The notes: generated by a model not told the origin, from the sequence alone. A stretch of 64,000 bases of DNA from Tolypothrix sp. PCC 7910 (GCF_011769525.1 NZ_CP050440.1:5705501-5769500), one strand, 5' to 3'. Positions 10,189-20,093 are shown, numbered from the stretch's first letter. A program made the numbers and translations.

Positions 10189-11352
10189 TTACAACAAGCC
10201 AATCATGTGCAGCAGCCCCCGTCCGGTGACTAGCTCAATAATGAGAGCAATAAAGCCCAGCATAGCAATTCTTCCATTCCAGACTTCGGCGCTGGTTGTA
10301 ATGCCCCATTCCCAACGCTCTTGGGGATACATTTTCACCTTCTTCTTCATTTGGGTGACTTGTGATAGCTTCAAGCTAGGCTGCTTTAAAGAATCAATCA
10401 CCAAATCTGCCAATGCTTTAATAAAGACTGGATGGGTATTAGGAGCAGGTACACGACGGAAATTGTGAATCCCGGCTTCTTCAGCTATTTCGCGATACTC
10501 AATATCAATTTCCTGCAATGTCTCAATGTGTTCTGAAACAAAACTGATAGGTACGACAACTAAATCTTTAACGCCTTTTTCTCCTAATTCTTTCAGCGCA
10601 TCCTCAGTATAGGGTTGCAGCCATTCTACAGGGCCTACACGACTTTGATAAGCTAAGGTATGGGCGTTAGGACGATTGAGGGTACGCATGATCAGAACAG
10701 TACATTCCTCAATTTCCTGCTGGTAGGGATCACCTGCTTCTTCAACATAGCTTTTAGGTACACCATGAGCGCTGAAGAAAATATGAACTTCATCAGGATT
10801 GGGATATTGCTCGAGTTCTTGGGCAATGAGTGCTGCCATTGCTTGTAGATAGCCCTGTTGTTTATACCAAGAAGGAATAACAGTATATTCCAGAGGTTGA
10901 AGCTTGGGGTTTTCCTGCCAAAGTTTTTCTAGAAGACGGAAGCTAGAACCACTGGTACTAATAGAAAACTGTGGGTATAGGGGTAAGATAACCAACCGTT
11001 CGATCTGATCTTGAGTTAGTTGTGCGATCGCTTCTTCAGTATAGGGATGCCAATAACGCATTCCCAAATAAATCTTGGCTTCTTGTCCTAACTCACTCAA
11101 TTGTTCTCTTAGTGCTTCTCCTTGTGCTTCCGTAATGCGTCGCAGTGGCGAACCGCCGCCAATTTGCTTGTAGTTTTCTTGTGATGTTTTCGTACGCCGT
11201 GAAGCAATAAACCAAGCTAGAGGTTTTTGCAGCCAACGAAATGGTAGGCGAATAATTTCTGGATCAGAAAACAGGTTAAACAAAAATGGCCCAACATCTT
11301 CTAACTTATCTGGCCCACCGAGATTGAGTAATAAAACGCCTACACGACCCAT
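10189..11352 (-). CDS. hemH: Ferrochelatase with C-terminal chlorophyll-binding-like helix
   Basis: The enzyme inserts ferrous iron into protoporphyrin IX to make protoheme. The 387 residues comprise a catalytic domain (1 to about 325) starting [13 protein letters not shown], with the active-site motif FFSAHGVP (His196) and the EEAGDPY segment. A linker follows, then a C-terminal extension with [12 protein letters not shown] (about 356-367) and a membrane helix. That extension matches the light-harvesting/HLIP chlorophyll-binding consensus (ExxNGRxAMxG) found on cyanobacterial and plastid type II ferrochelatases. In the family this tail tethers the enzyme to thylakoids and regulates it. Monocistronic on the minus strand, divergent from the methyltransferase. 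Confidence 0.96.
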   Translation of the reverse strand: MGRVGVLLLNLGGPDKLEDVGPFLFNLFSDPEIIRLPFRWLQKPLAWFIASRRTKTSQENYKQIGGGSPLRRITEAQGEALREQLSELGQEAKIYLGMRYWHPYTEEAIAQLTQDQIERLVILPLYPQFSISTSGSSFRLLEKLWQENPKLQPLEYTVIPSWYKQQGYLQAMAALIAQELEQYPNPDEVHIFFSAHGVPKSYVEEAGDPYQQEIEECTVLIMRTLNRPNAHTLAYQSRVGPVEWLQPYTEDALKELGEKGVKDLVVVPISFVSEHIETLQEIDIEYREIAEEAGIHNFRRVPAPNTHPVFIKALADLVIDSLKQPSLKLSQVTQMKKKVKMYPQERWEWGITTSAEVWNGRIAMLGFIALIIELVTGRGLLHMIGLL

Positions 11353-11446
11353 AGCAGTTACTTTCCCCCAACCCTTTCAGTTTTTTTTACTAATGTTAAC
11401 AATATATCTTTATTAAATATAAAGGTTAACAGGACTCAATGATGTC

Positions 11447-12070
11447 ATGGCAACAATTTTAAGAGACTGGAGCTATCGTTATCAGTGGTTGTATGACGGC
11501 ATATCAGGTTTAGCGGCGTTAAGTGTAGGCGGTGAAACTCAGTTTCGGCAACTAGCTTTGCAAGGCTTAACCATTTCCTCAGACACTAAAATTTTAGATT
11601 TATGTTGTGGTAGTGGTCAGGCTACACAATTTTTAGTGAAATTTTCACAAAACGTAACAGGTTTAGATGCTTCTCCCTTATCGTTAAAGCGGGCGAAACA
11701 AAATGTACCTAGTGCCTCCTATGTCGAAGCATTTGCAGAAAAGATGCCCTTTATAAATGGTGAATTTGATGTAGTGCATATAAGTGTGGCATTACACGAA
11801 ATGGAACCTCAGCAATTGCGGCAGATTATTAACGAGGTTTATCGAGTTCTGAAACCAGGGGGTGTGTTTACATTGATAGATTTTCATGCCCCCACAAATC
11901 CGATATTTTGGCCTGGGGTATCACTATTTTTGCTGTTGTTTGAGACGGAAACAGCATGGCAATTACTCAAGACTGATCTACCAAACTTATTAACAGAAAT
12001 TGGCTTTGAAGTTAGTAATATAACTTTATATGCTGGTGGAAGTTTACAAGTAATTCAAGCCCAAAAATAA
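11447..12070 (+). CDS. Class I SAM-dependent methyltransferase
   Basis: A 207-residue protein with SAM-binding motif I ILDLCCGSG (49-57), an acidic motif II (VTGLDASPLSL), the motif IV region FDVVHISVALHEM and the post-motif RVLKPGGVFTLIDFHAP. This is the UbiE/COQ5-like methyltransferase_11 fold. The substrate cannot be deduced: UbiE-type quinone methylation is possible, but the protein is shorter than typical UbiE. It lies divergent from hemH with 94 bp between starts and 55 bp upstream of a hydrolase in the same orientation. No membrane segment. Confidence 0.8.
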   Translation: MATILRDWSYRYQWLYDGISGLAALSVGGETQFRQLALQGLTISSDTKILDLCCGSGQATQFLVKFSQNVTGLDASPLSLKRAKQNVPSASYVEAFAEKMPFINGEFDVVHISVALHEMEPQQLRQIINEVYRVLKPGGVFTLIDFHAPTNPIFWPGVSLFLLLFETETAWQLLKTDLPNLLTEIGFEVSNITLYAGGSLQVIQAQK

Positions 12071-12125
12071 TTAGGTGATCTTTCGCTAAAATTAACGAAA
12101 CCTAAGGAAATAAAATTATTAGGAT

Positions 12126-13109
12126 ATGAGCGTTCGAGCATTTTTCCACGCTACCAAAGTCGAAGATGCTTTCTCCCCATATGACACTATTCACCTAAAA
12201 GTTTTCTACCCAGCTCAAATTTCCGGTACTAATCAGGAACAAAATATGGGCATTGTTCCTGCAAATTCTCAACTGGCTCCCTTTAAAGTAGTGATTTTTT
12301 TTAACGGCATCAACTGTGGCCCGGAAATATATCAGTGGCTTGCTGTTAAATTGGCAGAACGTGGGCTTGTAGTTGTGACATTTTCCTGGGTTGCCCAAAA
12401 TTTACCGGGAATGGTGTCTTTAACACCTGGTGTTGATATTAAAATGTTGAATCCAAACAGCTTTGGTTCCAGGCCAACAGCCTCCGCTTTGCCAACATTG
12501 CTAGCCGAATTAGAGCGTTTACAATCACAGGGGATTCTGGCTGGATTGCTTAATTTACAGCATATTATTTTAGGAGGTCATTCTGCTGGGGGTAGAGTCG
12601 CAATCGAAAGTGCTAATCCACAGTTTTTTCCCCAAGTTGTAGCGGCTTTTGCCTATGGTGCTCATACCGCAGCAGGTTTACAGATAGGATATCCATCCGG
12701 CACAATCTTACCCTTGCCTAATGCTGTACCACTAATGTTAATTGGCGGCACTTGTGATGGCGTAATTTTTCAAAGCAGCTATCGTTATGGAGTCAATTGG
12801 GAAGATCCAACAACCCCAATAGTCAGAACTTTCAAAGAAGCAATCTCTAGTCATAGAGGAGATAATTATTTGCTGCTTTTAGAGGGGGCTAACCATTTTT
12901 CTATAGGCTATCCATTAGATTTCACAACCAATAGCCATGTTTTAGATTTGCCAGCAACTCAACCCGAAGAGCAACTACGGAATTTAATGGCAGAAACGAT
13001 TGGTTTATTCATTGATGCTCATATTTGTCATCAACAAACAGCCCTGGAAACTCTCAATCAACACCTAGTATCTAATCACCCTTTAATTGCATTATTTGAG
13101 CGAAAGTAG
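12126..13109 (+). CDS. Alpha/beta hydrolase
   Basis: A 327-residue protein with the nucleophile elbow GHSAGG (151-156, Ser153), a preceding strand LQHIILG, an oxyanion region near VVIFFNGINCGP (about 55-66), and a late GANHFSIG that could supply the catalytic His. The layout resembles chlorophyllase/dienelactone-hydrolase-like enzymes of cyanobacteria, but the specific substrate is unknown. No signal peptide, so cytoplasmic. It is 55 bp downstream of the methyltransferase in the same direction and may be co-transcribed with it. The ATG start is preceded by GGATATG, a usable ribosome-binding context. Confidence 0.75.
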   Translation: MSVRAFFHATKVEDAFSPYDTIHLKVFYPAQISGTNQEQNMGIVPANSQLAPFKVVIFFNGINCGPEIYQWLAVKLAERGLVVVTFSWVAQNLPGMVSLTPGVDIKMLNPNSFGSRPTASALPTLLAELERLQSQGILAGLLNLQHIILGGHSAGGRVAIESANPQFFPQVVAAFAYGAHTAAGLQIGYPSGTILPLPNAVPLMLIGGTCDGVIFQSSYRYGVNWEDPTTPIVRTFKEAISSHRGDNYLLLLEGANHFSIGYPLDFTTNSHVLDLPATQPEEQLRNLMAETIGLFIDAHICHQQTALETLNQHLVSNHPLIALFERK

Positions 13110-13592
13110 TTAATTAAGCACTTTGATTTCTGTGATCGTTTCCATTTGAATGAATAACGAATTGTTGTTTTATTTTTATTGAGAATACTGCAAGATATGA
13201 GATAGAGAATGCAGCAGAAGAATTATATTCAAGTTCAAAAACTCAATATTGTGATAAAGATTATTGAAATACCGCATTTTTCATCCTTTTTCAGACCCTA
13301 TCTGTCCTGGAGGCGCAGTATATATCATTTTATCGTACATACAATAATTTTATTGGTTCTGTGCCCTACAGTGTGGTCTATTTACATGAAAATAGCTGTA
13401 ATACCCAGAGTGTTATAAGTTACTCATATAAGGGAATACTGAAACCAGTACAGCACGGCGGAAATCAAGCAAATACACCTTTCAAAAAGACGCTTTACGT
13501 CTAAAAAATATACAAAAAGCTTATAAAGTAGGCTTTTTCAATTCCGTGTGGCTGCAATTGGTTATCAGTAGCTTCTTAATCTATTTCTCAAT
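13110..13592. other. Intergenic region containing a MITE-like repeat
   Basis: Apart from the repeat at 13444-13562, no feature is recognised. A 69-codon frame at 13209-13418 has no family resemblance, no clear ribosome site and atypical composition; I do not count it as a gene. Confidence 0.5.
13444..13562. repeat. MITE-like element, family B copy 1
   Basis: The left end reads ACCAGTACAGCACGGCGG and the right end is an imperfect inverted copy (ATTCCGTGTGGCTGCAATTGGT). The left end is nearly identical to that of the element at 57302-57440 (AGTACAGCACGGCG followed by AAAT). About 119 bp with no coding capacity, sitting between two genes. Confidence 0.6.
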
Positions 13593-15218
13593 ATGACACA
13601 GCCCAATACTCTCGAACTGGCAAAGCAAGGTGATGCCAATGCCATTAATAGTCTAATTACTGAGTGGTTAGGCTTACCTAGCATTACAGCAAAAACAAGT
13701 TTGAAACAGGATTGCTTACAGGTAATGCTGGAATCGGCAAATATTCCAGAGCAAAATTCATTAGTCCCATTAATTCATCATGGATTAATTGATTTAGGTG
13801 TCCAAACTTTTAAAAAAGTCAAAATATTTGGGCGAGAAGCAGGTGAGGATTTTCCTGATTGGCAACAAGAATTTGAACTAGAAATACAGCCAAATTCACC
13901 TGCGTTAACACCTCAAGTAGATATTGCTACTGAATCTGCAACTGCAATTACCAAGACAACAACAGACAGTCAATTACCTGTACAACAGCCATCTTTCTTC
14001 AATTCATTATTTGGAGCAGTCGCAGGAACAGCAGACGCAGTAAGTAGTGCTGCTTTCCACACTGGAAAAAAAGTTGCAAAAACTGCTTTAGGAATGGGTG
14101 GGGCTATTGGTAGTGTAGCTAGTGGCGCAGCAGATGGTGTTGTTTACACTGGACAGGCTGTTGCTGGAGCCGCTATGGGAATTGGTGGAGCTATTGGAGG
14201 AGCAGCATGTGGTGCAGCAGATGGTGTTGTTTACACTGGACAAGCGGTTGCAGGAGCAGCTATAGAAATAGGTGGGGCTATTGGTAGCGCAGCTTTCCAA
14301 GCAACACAAGTAGCAGGGCAAGCACTAGCAATTGTCGGTAATAATACCCCATTGCGATTAGCAATCAAATCTTTAAATCAAGATTGGTTGAATCCCTTTA
14401 TAGAAAAGATTGATGTAGTTAAAGCTGAGGCTGCTGTTAAAAAACTACAACAAGAACACCCTAATCAAAAACCTGGAGAAATTGCCCATCATTTGATGTT
14501 GGAAAAAGCAGTTTTTGCTGGAGGAACAGGATTGGCTAGTAGTCTAGCACCAGGACAAGCTGCAGCCATGTTTGCTGTTGATTGCGCTGCTACAGCGGCA
14601 TTGTCAGTCGAGTTAGTTTATCAAATTGCTGCTGCTTATGGGATGAACTTAACAGATCCAGAACGTAAGTCGGAAGCTGTAGCAATTTTTGGTTTAGGGC
14701 TAGGTGGACAAACAGCAATTAAAGCAGGCTTAGGTTTGCTGCGAAATTTACCAGTAGCAGGAGCAGTCATTGGTGCTAGTTCCAATGCAGTCATGATTTA
14801 TGCATTGGGCTATGCTGCTTGTCAATTTTATGAAGCAAAGCAAAATCCATTAACCTTACAAGCAACATTAGTAGATGCTCAAATAGAGAGCGAAAAGTAT
14901 CTCGAAGCTGCTATTTCCCAGGAAAAGATTATGGATCAAATTTTAGTTCATATTGTCTTAGCAGGTAATCCTGATAAATCTTGGGAAGAGATTCTGCCAG
15001 AATTGCAAACTGCTAATCTTAGTCCAGCTTCTATCGATGCGATCGCTTCTCATATTAAATCACCGCCATCATTAGAAACATTGCTGGCTCAAGTTAATAG
15101 TGATTTTGCTGTACCTTTAATCGCTCAATGCCATAGAATCGCTCATTTAGATGGAATAATTACGCCAGGAGAAGCTCAAGTAATAGAAACTATTAAGCAA
15201 ACGCTAAAACGTACTTAA
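13593..15218 (+). CDS. EcsC-like protein with tandem 29-residue Gly/Ala repeats and TerB-like tail
   Basis: 541 residues. The N-terminal part (1-95) resembles a small domain found at the start of many Nostocales multidomain proteins (ELAKQGDANAI, then ITAKTSLKQDCLQV). Residues about 165-250 are three tandem 29-residue Gly/Ala-rich units built around GGAIG and AADGVVYTGQAVAGAA. The centre (about 260-420) has hydrophobic, small-residue-rich helices with the pattern of EcsC-family proteins (LAPGQAAAMFAVDCAATAALSVELVYQIAAAYG). The last 35 residues (IAHLDGIITPGEAQVIETI) look like the end of a TerB-type helical domain. EcsC proteins are linked to membranes in other bacteria; the role here is unknown. 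Single gene, convergent with cinA. Confidence 0.65.
   Translation: MTQPNTLELAKQGDANAINSLITEWLGLPSITAKTSLKQDCLQVMLESANIPEQNSLVPLIHHGLIDLGVQTFKKVKIFGREAGEDFPDWQQEFELEIQPNSPALTPQVDIATESATAITKTTTDSQLPVQQPSFFNSLFGAVAGTADAVSSAAFHTGKKVAKTALGMGGAIGSVASGAADGVVYTGQAVAGAAMGIGGAIGGAACGAADGVVYTGQAVAGAAIEIGGAIGSAAFQATQVAGQALAIVGNNTPLRLAIKSLNQDWLNPFIEKIDVVKAEAAVKKLQQEHPNQKPGEIAHHLMLEKAVFAGGTGLASSLAPGQAAAMFAVDCAATAALSVELVYQIAAAYGMNLTDPERKSEAVAIFGLGLGGQTAIKAGLGLLRNLPVAGAVIGASSNAVMIYALGYAACQFYEAKQNPLTLQATLVDAQIESEKYLEAAISQEKIMDQILVHIVLAGNPDKSWEEILPELQTANLSPASIDAIASHIKSPPSLETLLAQVNSDFAVPLIAQCHRIAHLDGIITPGEAQVIETIKQTLKRT
14127..14242 (+). repeat. 87-bp internal coding repeat
   Basis: A segment starting GCAGCAGATGGTG at 14127 recurs unchanged over about 29 bases at 14214, exactly 87 bp later (29 codons). 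A third, more divergent unit precedes it. The near-identity at DNA level points to recent duplication or gene conversion. Confidence 0.8.
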
Positions 15219-15235
15219 ACTGTAATCAGCTAGAT

Positions 15236-16492
15236 TTAAGGCTCTCTCGTCAATAACTTGCGTCGCAGTACATCCAATGCTGTACACGCACTGACATGGC
15301 GAATAAAAGGACGAGTCCGCGTTTGTCCAAATCGATATTCAAAACTAGCTACTTTATCTTTAGGCCCTGCTAAACCTACGTAAACCAAACCCACAGGCTT
15401 GGTATCTGTCCCGCCAGTAGGGCCTGCAATACCAGTGATACTCAATCCCCAAGTAGTAGCAAGGCGAGTTTTTACGCCAACTGCCATTTGCTCTGCAACA
15501 GTAGCACTAACAGCACCCAGTTTAGCCAAGTCGTCTGGGTTAACTCCCAGCATTCCTACTTTCACAGAGTTGTCATAAGAAATTACACCACCCCAAAAGT
15601 ATTCTGAACTACCAGAAATTTCCGTCAGCATTTGCCCCAGTCCGCCACCTGTGCAGGATTCTGCTACTGATAGGGTTTCACCTGAATGTAGCAATAACTT
15701 ACCAACTACTGAAGCAAGAGTTTCATTATCAACCCCGTAAAAATCTAAGCCGGCAATTTCTTTAATTTGTGTTTCCACCGGAACGATTAAATCCTCTGCT
15801 GCTGCTTCAGAAGGTGCTTTAGCAGAAATTCTTAACCGCACTTCTCCGTTACCTGCATAAGGGGCAACTGTCGGGTTCAGCAAATTAAAATAGGAGGTGA
15901 CTTTTTCTGCTAAAGCAGATTCACCAATTCCCCAAAACCTTAAACTCCGGCTGTAAATAATTTCTTGACTCCAGCCTTGGCTTTTGAGATAGGGTACTGC
16001 AGTTTCTTCCCACATCCGGTACATTTCGGAGGGTACGCCAGGAAAAGTCAAAATAGTCACATTAGGTCGGGGTTGCCAAATAATTCCTGGTGCTGTTCCC
16101 GTAGGGTTGGGCAATATGTCTGCACCTTCAGGAATCAACGCTTGTTTGCGGTTACTAGGAGTCATAACCCGACCGCGTTGGGCAAATTTCTCAGCCATAT
16201 CTTCGATGATTTCAGGGCGTTCTACCAAGGGAACGCCAAAAAAATCAGCAATGGTTTCGCAGGTGAGGTCATCTGGTGTGGGGCCAAGACCACCTGTAAA
16301 AATTAAAATTTGCGCTCTGGAAATCGCAATTTCTATAACTTGTTTTAGCCGTTCTGGGTTATCTCCTACTACGGTTTGATAATAATGAGGAATACCTAGC
16401 TGAGCTAATTGTTTCGCTAGAAATTGGGCATTGCTGTTGAGAATATCTCCCAGCAACATTTCTGTACCAACACAAATAATTTCTGCACTCAT
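15236..16492 (-). CDS. cinA: CinA family protein (competence/damage-inducible, NMN deamidase-like)
   Basis: 418 residues in two domains. The N-terminal MoCF-like domain (1-170) has EIICVGTEMLLGDILNSN and the FTGGLGPTPDDLT signature. The C-terminal CinA domain (about 255-418) has SVAESCTGGGLGQMLT and the SITGIAGPTGGTDTKPVG segment that forms the pyridine-nucleotide amidohydrolase site in PncC-type enzymes. Family roles are nicotinamide-mononucleotide deamidation (NAD salvage) and ADP-ribose pyrophosphatase activity. It is convergent with the EcsC-like gene and lies 135 bp downstream of the wecA-like gene in the same direction. The start ATG is immediately followed by SAEIICVGTE, the usual N-terminus. 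Confidence 0.94.
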   Translation of the reverse strand: MSAEIICVGTEMLLGDILNSNAQFLAKQLAQLGIPHYYQTVVGDNPERLKQVIEIAISRAQILIFTGGLGPTPDDLTCETIADFFGVPLVERPEIIEDMAEKFAQRGRVMTPSNRKQALIPEGADILPNPTGTAPGIIWQPRPNVTILTFPGVPSEMYRMWEETAVPYLKSQGWSQEIIYSRSLRFWGIGESALAEKVTSYFNLLNPTVAPYAGNGEVRLRISAKAPSEAAAEDLIVPVETQIKEIAGLDFYGVDNETLASVVGKLLLHSGETLSVAESCTGGGLGQMLTEISGSSEYFWGGVISYDNSVKVGMLGVNPDDLAKLGAVSATVAEQMAVGVKTRLATTWGLSITGIAGPTGGTDTKPVGLVYVGLAGPKDKVASFEYRFGQTRTRPFIRHVSACTALDVLRRKLLTREP

Positions 16493-16627
16493 AGGATTTT
16501 AGACTTAGATTATTTGTAAATATCAGTTAGTGTATATTGATAGTTTTTCAGTCAGGGCTTTAATGCTGCAAATCAAAGATTAAATTCCTGACTAAAAACT
16601 TAATTGATAAATTTAAAATACTGGATT

Positions 16628-17668
16628 TTATCGAGATATTTTCCAAACTCGCCAAACTGCAAAACTCAGCAGTGAAGTACCAGCACAGGCGTAAGCAATA
16701 CCACTGGGTATTCCAGCAATAGCTAAGGCTAAACTTCCCACCCATAGGGTTAGAGAATAAATAAATAAAACCGTCCAACGATGGGATAAACCTGCTTTGA
16801 GTAGTCGATGGTGTAGATGGCTTTTATCGGCTGTAAACGGAGATTTACCGCGTCTTAGCCGCGCTAAAATTACCGCTGACATATCGACAATCGGCACAGC
16901 AAGAATCAGGTAAGGCAATAATACAGCTGTGAAAGCAGGAATTTTTACCAGACCAATTACGCCTACAGAAGCTAGGGTGAATCCCATAAAATAAGCCCCG
17001 CCATCTCCCATAAAGATTTGAGCGGGGTTGAAATTGTAGCGGAGAAATCCTAGTGCTGCACCTGCAAGAGCTGCGGCGATGAGGGCGGCGGCTGGTTGGT
17101 GCATAAATAGTGCTACAACTAGCATCACCACAGCCGCAATTCCACTGACTCCCGCAGCTAATCCATCTAAACCGTCAATCCAGTTAATGGCGTTTACCAT
17201 CCCCACTAGCCAAATCACTGTAATCGGCAAACTCAGCCAATCTAGGTTGACAATCCCCATTGTGGGAATAGTTATGAAATCTATACTCACCCCTGCTTTC
17301 CACGCACCAGCTGCCACAATTACTTGCATTAGCAGACGCGATAAGGGTGACAAGTTCAGCAAATCGTCAGCTAAACCAATGAGGAAAAAGCCGAGACCAC
17401 CTAAAGTTACGCCCCAAATTTGCCATTCTTTGTCTGGTGGTAGGCTGCCAAATCCACCCAACCACCAGACAATAAGTAGAGAGGTTATAGTCCCTGCGAA
17501 AATAGACACTCCTCCCAGGCGTACCATTGGGCGCTGATGAACTTTTCGCTCACCAGGTTGATCTACACGTCCACTTTTTATACCTATTTTCCTAATATCT
17601 GGTGTTGTCCAGAGAACGACTACAGCCGCAACTAGGAAGGAAATAAGATGATAAATCTCAGGAGGCAT
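16628..17668 (-). CDS. Undecaprenyl-phosphate GlcNAc-1-phosphate transferase (WecA/MraY family)
   Basis: 346 residues with about ten to eleven membrane helices. Motifs of the polyprenyl-phosphate sugar-1-phosphate transferase family are in order: VHQRPMVRLGG near 45-55, GLADDLLNLSP (Asp-Asp pair) near 98, NAINWIDGLDGLAAG near 160, NPAQIFMGDGG near 215, and the HLHHRLL motif near 286 that marks WecA/TagO-type rather than MraY-type enzymes. It probably transfers GlcNAc-1-P to undecaprenyl phosphate to start surface polysaccharide or lipid-linked glycan synthesis. It lies between glyA and cinA, all on the minus strand. Confidence 0.92.
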   Translation of the reverse strand: MPPEIYHLISFLVAAVVVLWTTPDIRKIGIKSGRVDQPGERKVHQRPMVRLGGVSIFAGTITSLLIVWWLGGFGSLPPDKEWQIWGVTLGGLGFFLIGLADDLLNLSPLSRLLMQVIVAAGAWKAGVSIDFITIPTMGIVNLDWLSLPITVIWLVGMVNAINWIDGLDGLAAGVSGIAAVVMLVVALFMHQPAAALIAAALAGAALGFLRYNFNPAQIFMGDGGAYFMGFTLASVGVIGLVKIPAFTAVLLPYLILAVPIVDMSAVILARLRRGKSPFTADKSHLHHRLLKAGLSHRWTVLFIYSLTLWVGSLALAIAGIPSGIAYACAGTSLLSFAVWRVWKISR

Positions 17669-17699
17669 GTGTAATTTTCAATAAGTAAATTGTTTAGGG

Positions 17700-17835
17700 A
17701 TTGAAGATTAGGTAATTGGTAATTGGCAATTGGTAATGGGAAAAAGCGGGGGAGCATAGAAAGCAGAGGAGAATCAGGGAAAATCAATATATCAATTACC
17801 CAATGCCCCATGCCCCATGCCCCATGCCCCATGCC
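17700..17835. repeat. Heptanucleotide-type repeat tract
   Basis: GGTAATT-like units and then four CCCATGC units occupy the gap between glyA and the wecA-like gene, ending right at the glyA stop codon. Confidence 0.85.
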
Positions 17836-19119
17836 CTATGCTAAAGCTGGCACAGGAATCTCTAGATGAGAGTATAGGGGGAAGCGATCGCATAATGCGG
17901 CTACCCTGCGCCGACAATCAGCTGCAACTTCCTCTGATTCTGGGGATAGTAGGCGATCGGCAATAATATTACCTATCTCGGTAAATTCTGCCACACCTAG
18001 ACCTCTAGTGGTCATAGCTGGTGAACCTAATCTCAGTCCACTGGTGACAAATGGTGACTGTGGATCGAAGGGAACTGTGTTTTTGTTAGCGGTAATATTT
18101 ACACCACTGACTAACTGATCCGCTTGTTTACCTGTCATCCCGATAGACTGTAAATCTACTAGCATTAGATGGTTATCTGTCCCATCTGATACTAGTTTTA
18201 AACCACGATTTTGCAGTTGAGTTGCCAAAGCACGGGCATTCTCAATAACTTGGGCAGAATAGGTTTGAAATTCTGGCTTGAGCGCTTCACCAAAAGCTAC
18301 AGCTTTTGCCGCAATTACATGTTCTAAAGGCCCGCCTTGAGTTCCGGGGAAAACTGATTTATCCAGCTTTTTACCCAATTCTGCGTCGCCTGTTAAAATC
18401 AAACCACCACGAGGGCCGCGTAGAGTTTTATGGGTAGTAGTGGTCACCACATGGCAGTGAGGAATTGGGTTAGGATGCAGACCAGTGGCGACTAAACCAG
18501 CTATATGAGCAATATCCGCTAATAGGTAAGCACCAACTTCATCTGCAATACTGCGGAACTTTTCAAAGTCAATGATGCGGGGGTAAGCTGAATAACCGCA
18601 AATTAGTAGCTTAGGACGCTCCCTTAGCGCCAGCTCGCGAATTTGGCCATAGTCGAGTTGTTCTGTTTGTTGACTAACGCCGTAGTGCTTCACTTTGAAC
18701 CACTTACCAGACACATTCACGGGTGAACCGTGGGTCAGATGTCCCCCATGAGACAAATCCATGCCCATGATTGTGTCACCAGGTTCTAACAGTGTTAAAA
18801 ACACCGCAAAATTTGCTTGTGCGCCGGAATGGGGTTGAACATTGGCATGAGCAGCACCAAAAAGCTTTTTCGCACGGTCAATTGCTAGCTGCTCCACTTT
18901 ATCGACAAATTCACAACCGCCATAGTAGCGTTTACCAGGCAGTCCTTCAGCATATTTATTTGTCAGTACAGAACCTTGAGCTGCTAGTACAGCCGCAGAG
19001 GTAAAGTTCTCACTAGCAATCAACTCTAAATGGTCGCGTTGACGCTGTAGTTCTTGATTAAGTAGCTCTGCGATCGCCGGATCGCTAGAGTTAAGAATGT
19101 CTGAGTTTGTCTTAGTCAC
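17836..19119 (-). CDS. glyA: Serine hydroxymethyltransferase
   Basis: This PLP enzyme interconverts serine and glycine while loading tetrahydrofolate with a one-carbon unit; in cyanobacteria it also serves photorespiratory glycine. About 427 residues from the chosen start. Visible are [33 protein letters not shown], the [10 protein letters not shown] strand and the PLP-lysine motif [14 protein letters not shown] (Lys231). The GTG at 19119 is preferred because AAGGA lies 8 bases before it and the product starts like other cyanobacterial GlyA proteins (MTKTNSD). An in-frame GTG at 19170 would add 17 residues without a good ribosome site. The stop codon abuts a short-repeat tract. Confidence 0.95.
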   Translation of the reverse strand: MTKTNSDILNSSDPAIAELLNQELQRQRDHLELIASENFTSAAVLAAQGSVLTNKYAEGLPGKRYYGGCEFVDKVEQLAIDRAKKLFGAAHANVQPHSGAQANFAVFLTLLEPGDTIMGMDLSHGGHLTHGSPVNVSGKWFKVKHYGVSQQTEQLDYGQIRELALRERPKLLICGYSAYPRIIDFEKFRSIADEVGAYLLADIAHIAGLVATGLHPNPIPHCHVVTTTTHKTLRGPRGGLILTGDAELGKKLDKSVFPGTQGGPLEHVIAAKAVAFGEALKPEFQTYSAQVIENARALATQLQNRGLKLVSDGTDNHLMLVDLQSIGMTGKQADQLVSGVNITANKNTVPFDPQSPFVTSGLRLGSPAMTTRGLGVAEFTEIGNIIADRLLSPESEEVAADCRRRVAALCDRFPLYSHLEIPVPALA

Positions 19120-19244
19120 TTCCGCTATCCTTAGGGGATTGCCCAACTGTGTATTTTGCCTGAGTGTCACATTTTAGCAACAGTCCACAGTCAAGATTAC
19201 ATATTTCAAAGCCTATAGTTCAATGGGTTTTGAAAATAAATTAT

Positions 19245-19620
19245 TAGGCATGGGAAATTGGGTATTGGGCATTGGGCATTGATTATTTCTCAGAGGTTAT
19301 TTATAAAGTAAAAATAAAATTATCGTAGGATGTGTTAGGCGCTGGTTTCCAATATGATTTGTCACGAAAGAACTATCCTAGCGCCTAACGCATCATCCAC
19401 CTGGCGGTGCGTTACGGCTAAATTCCATTGTCTCTGCGTCCCAAATCCTTTCATAGCCGTAACACAACGCCACTTGCTATAACGCGGGGAACCCGCGCAA
19501 CGCAGTGGCTCCCCTACTTAAGATTTACTTTATAAATGGTCTCTCAGCTTTGTCCCAATCCCTAATTACCAATTACCAATTACCAATTACCCAGTCCTCA
19601 ATCCCTGTATTACTTTTAAC
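19245..19620. repeat. Short tandem repeats flanking the MITE-like element
   Basis: GGGCATT-type units lie just before the element (19245-19282) and ATTACCA-type units just after it (19563-19592). The rest of 19120-19895 outside the element shows no gene. Confidence 0.65.
19289..19547. mobile_element. MITE-like element with 24-bp terminal inverted repeats
   Basis: The left end (19289-19312) and the inverted right end (19524-19547) match at 20 of 24 positions and share the core ATTTATAAAGTAAA. Inside are two nested inverted repeats: GGATGTGTTAGGCGCT against AGCGCCTAACGCATCATCC, and GGCGGTGCGTTACGGCTA against TAGCCGTAACACAACGCCAC. A third hairpin around CGCGGGGAACCCGCG lies near 19485. At 259 bp with no coding potential, it fits a non-autonomous transposable element or a stack of dispersed palindromes. 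No clear target duplication was found. Confidence 0.6.
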
Positions 19621-19895
19621 TAAAAAAGCTCTTCTCAAAATATAGACAACATACAATAAATTTAAAGGCTACTGGACAATTTTGTTTGAGTTGCGCTTGC
19701 CCACATTGTTGCCCAGGAAAGCCTGAAAGGTTGATTTTAGGCGTTCATTGCCATTTTGAATCACAATCCACTTTTCCCACAGTCTAGACTGAGCAAAGCT
19801 GGAACATCAGGTAATTCTACGGCTTGAGCGTCTGAAAGGCCGATCCTTTCCTCAGTAAAATGTGGGTCACAGTGAGGATTTACAGGAGGCATGAG

Positions 19896-20093
19896 ATGCT
19901 AGTCATTTTAATGGAAGATCAAATCCTTGCTCCTGGGAAGGTTTGCCAGTCTTGTTTATTAGCTGATAGGAGTGGTCAACCCCGTTGGAGTCAAGGTCAA
20001 CTGCGTTGCGGTCACCAAGTCAACAAACTCACTGCACAACAGCCAGAGCAGTATGAATGTATGATGGGTTTCCGCATTGCCAATATAGAATAA
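19896..20093 (+). CDS. Small conserved-looking cysteine-containing protein, 65 residues
   Basis: The start is the ATG at 19896, six bases after a strong GGAGG; an in-frame ATG at 19860 lacks such a site. The product MLVILMEDQILAPGK continues with a CQSC pair, then RCG and a further Cys (YECMM). The four cysteines could bind a metal, but the spacing does not match a zinc ribbon I can name. No membrane segment. It lies 81 bp upstream of the Tic20-like gene in the same direction. Function unknown; the strong ribosome site and codon structure make it a likely real gene. Confidence 0.7.
   Translation: MLVILMEDQILAPGKVCQSCLLADRSGQPRWSQGQLRCGHQVNKLTAQQPEQYECMMGFRIANIE

Noticed and set aside
13209-13418. 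69-codon open frame between the hydrolase and EcsC-like genes
   Set aside because: No ribosome site, no motif, composition like random AT-rich DNA, and partly adjacent to a repeat element.
17079-17537. 152-codon plus-strand frame
   Set aside because: It is entirely antisense to the well-supported wecA-like gene and has low-complexity composition expected of a shadow frame.
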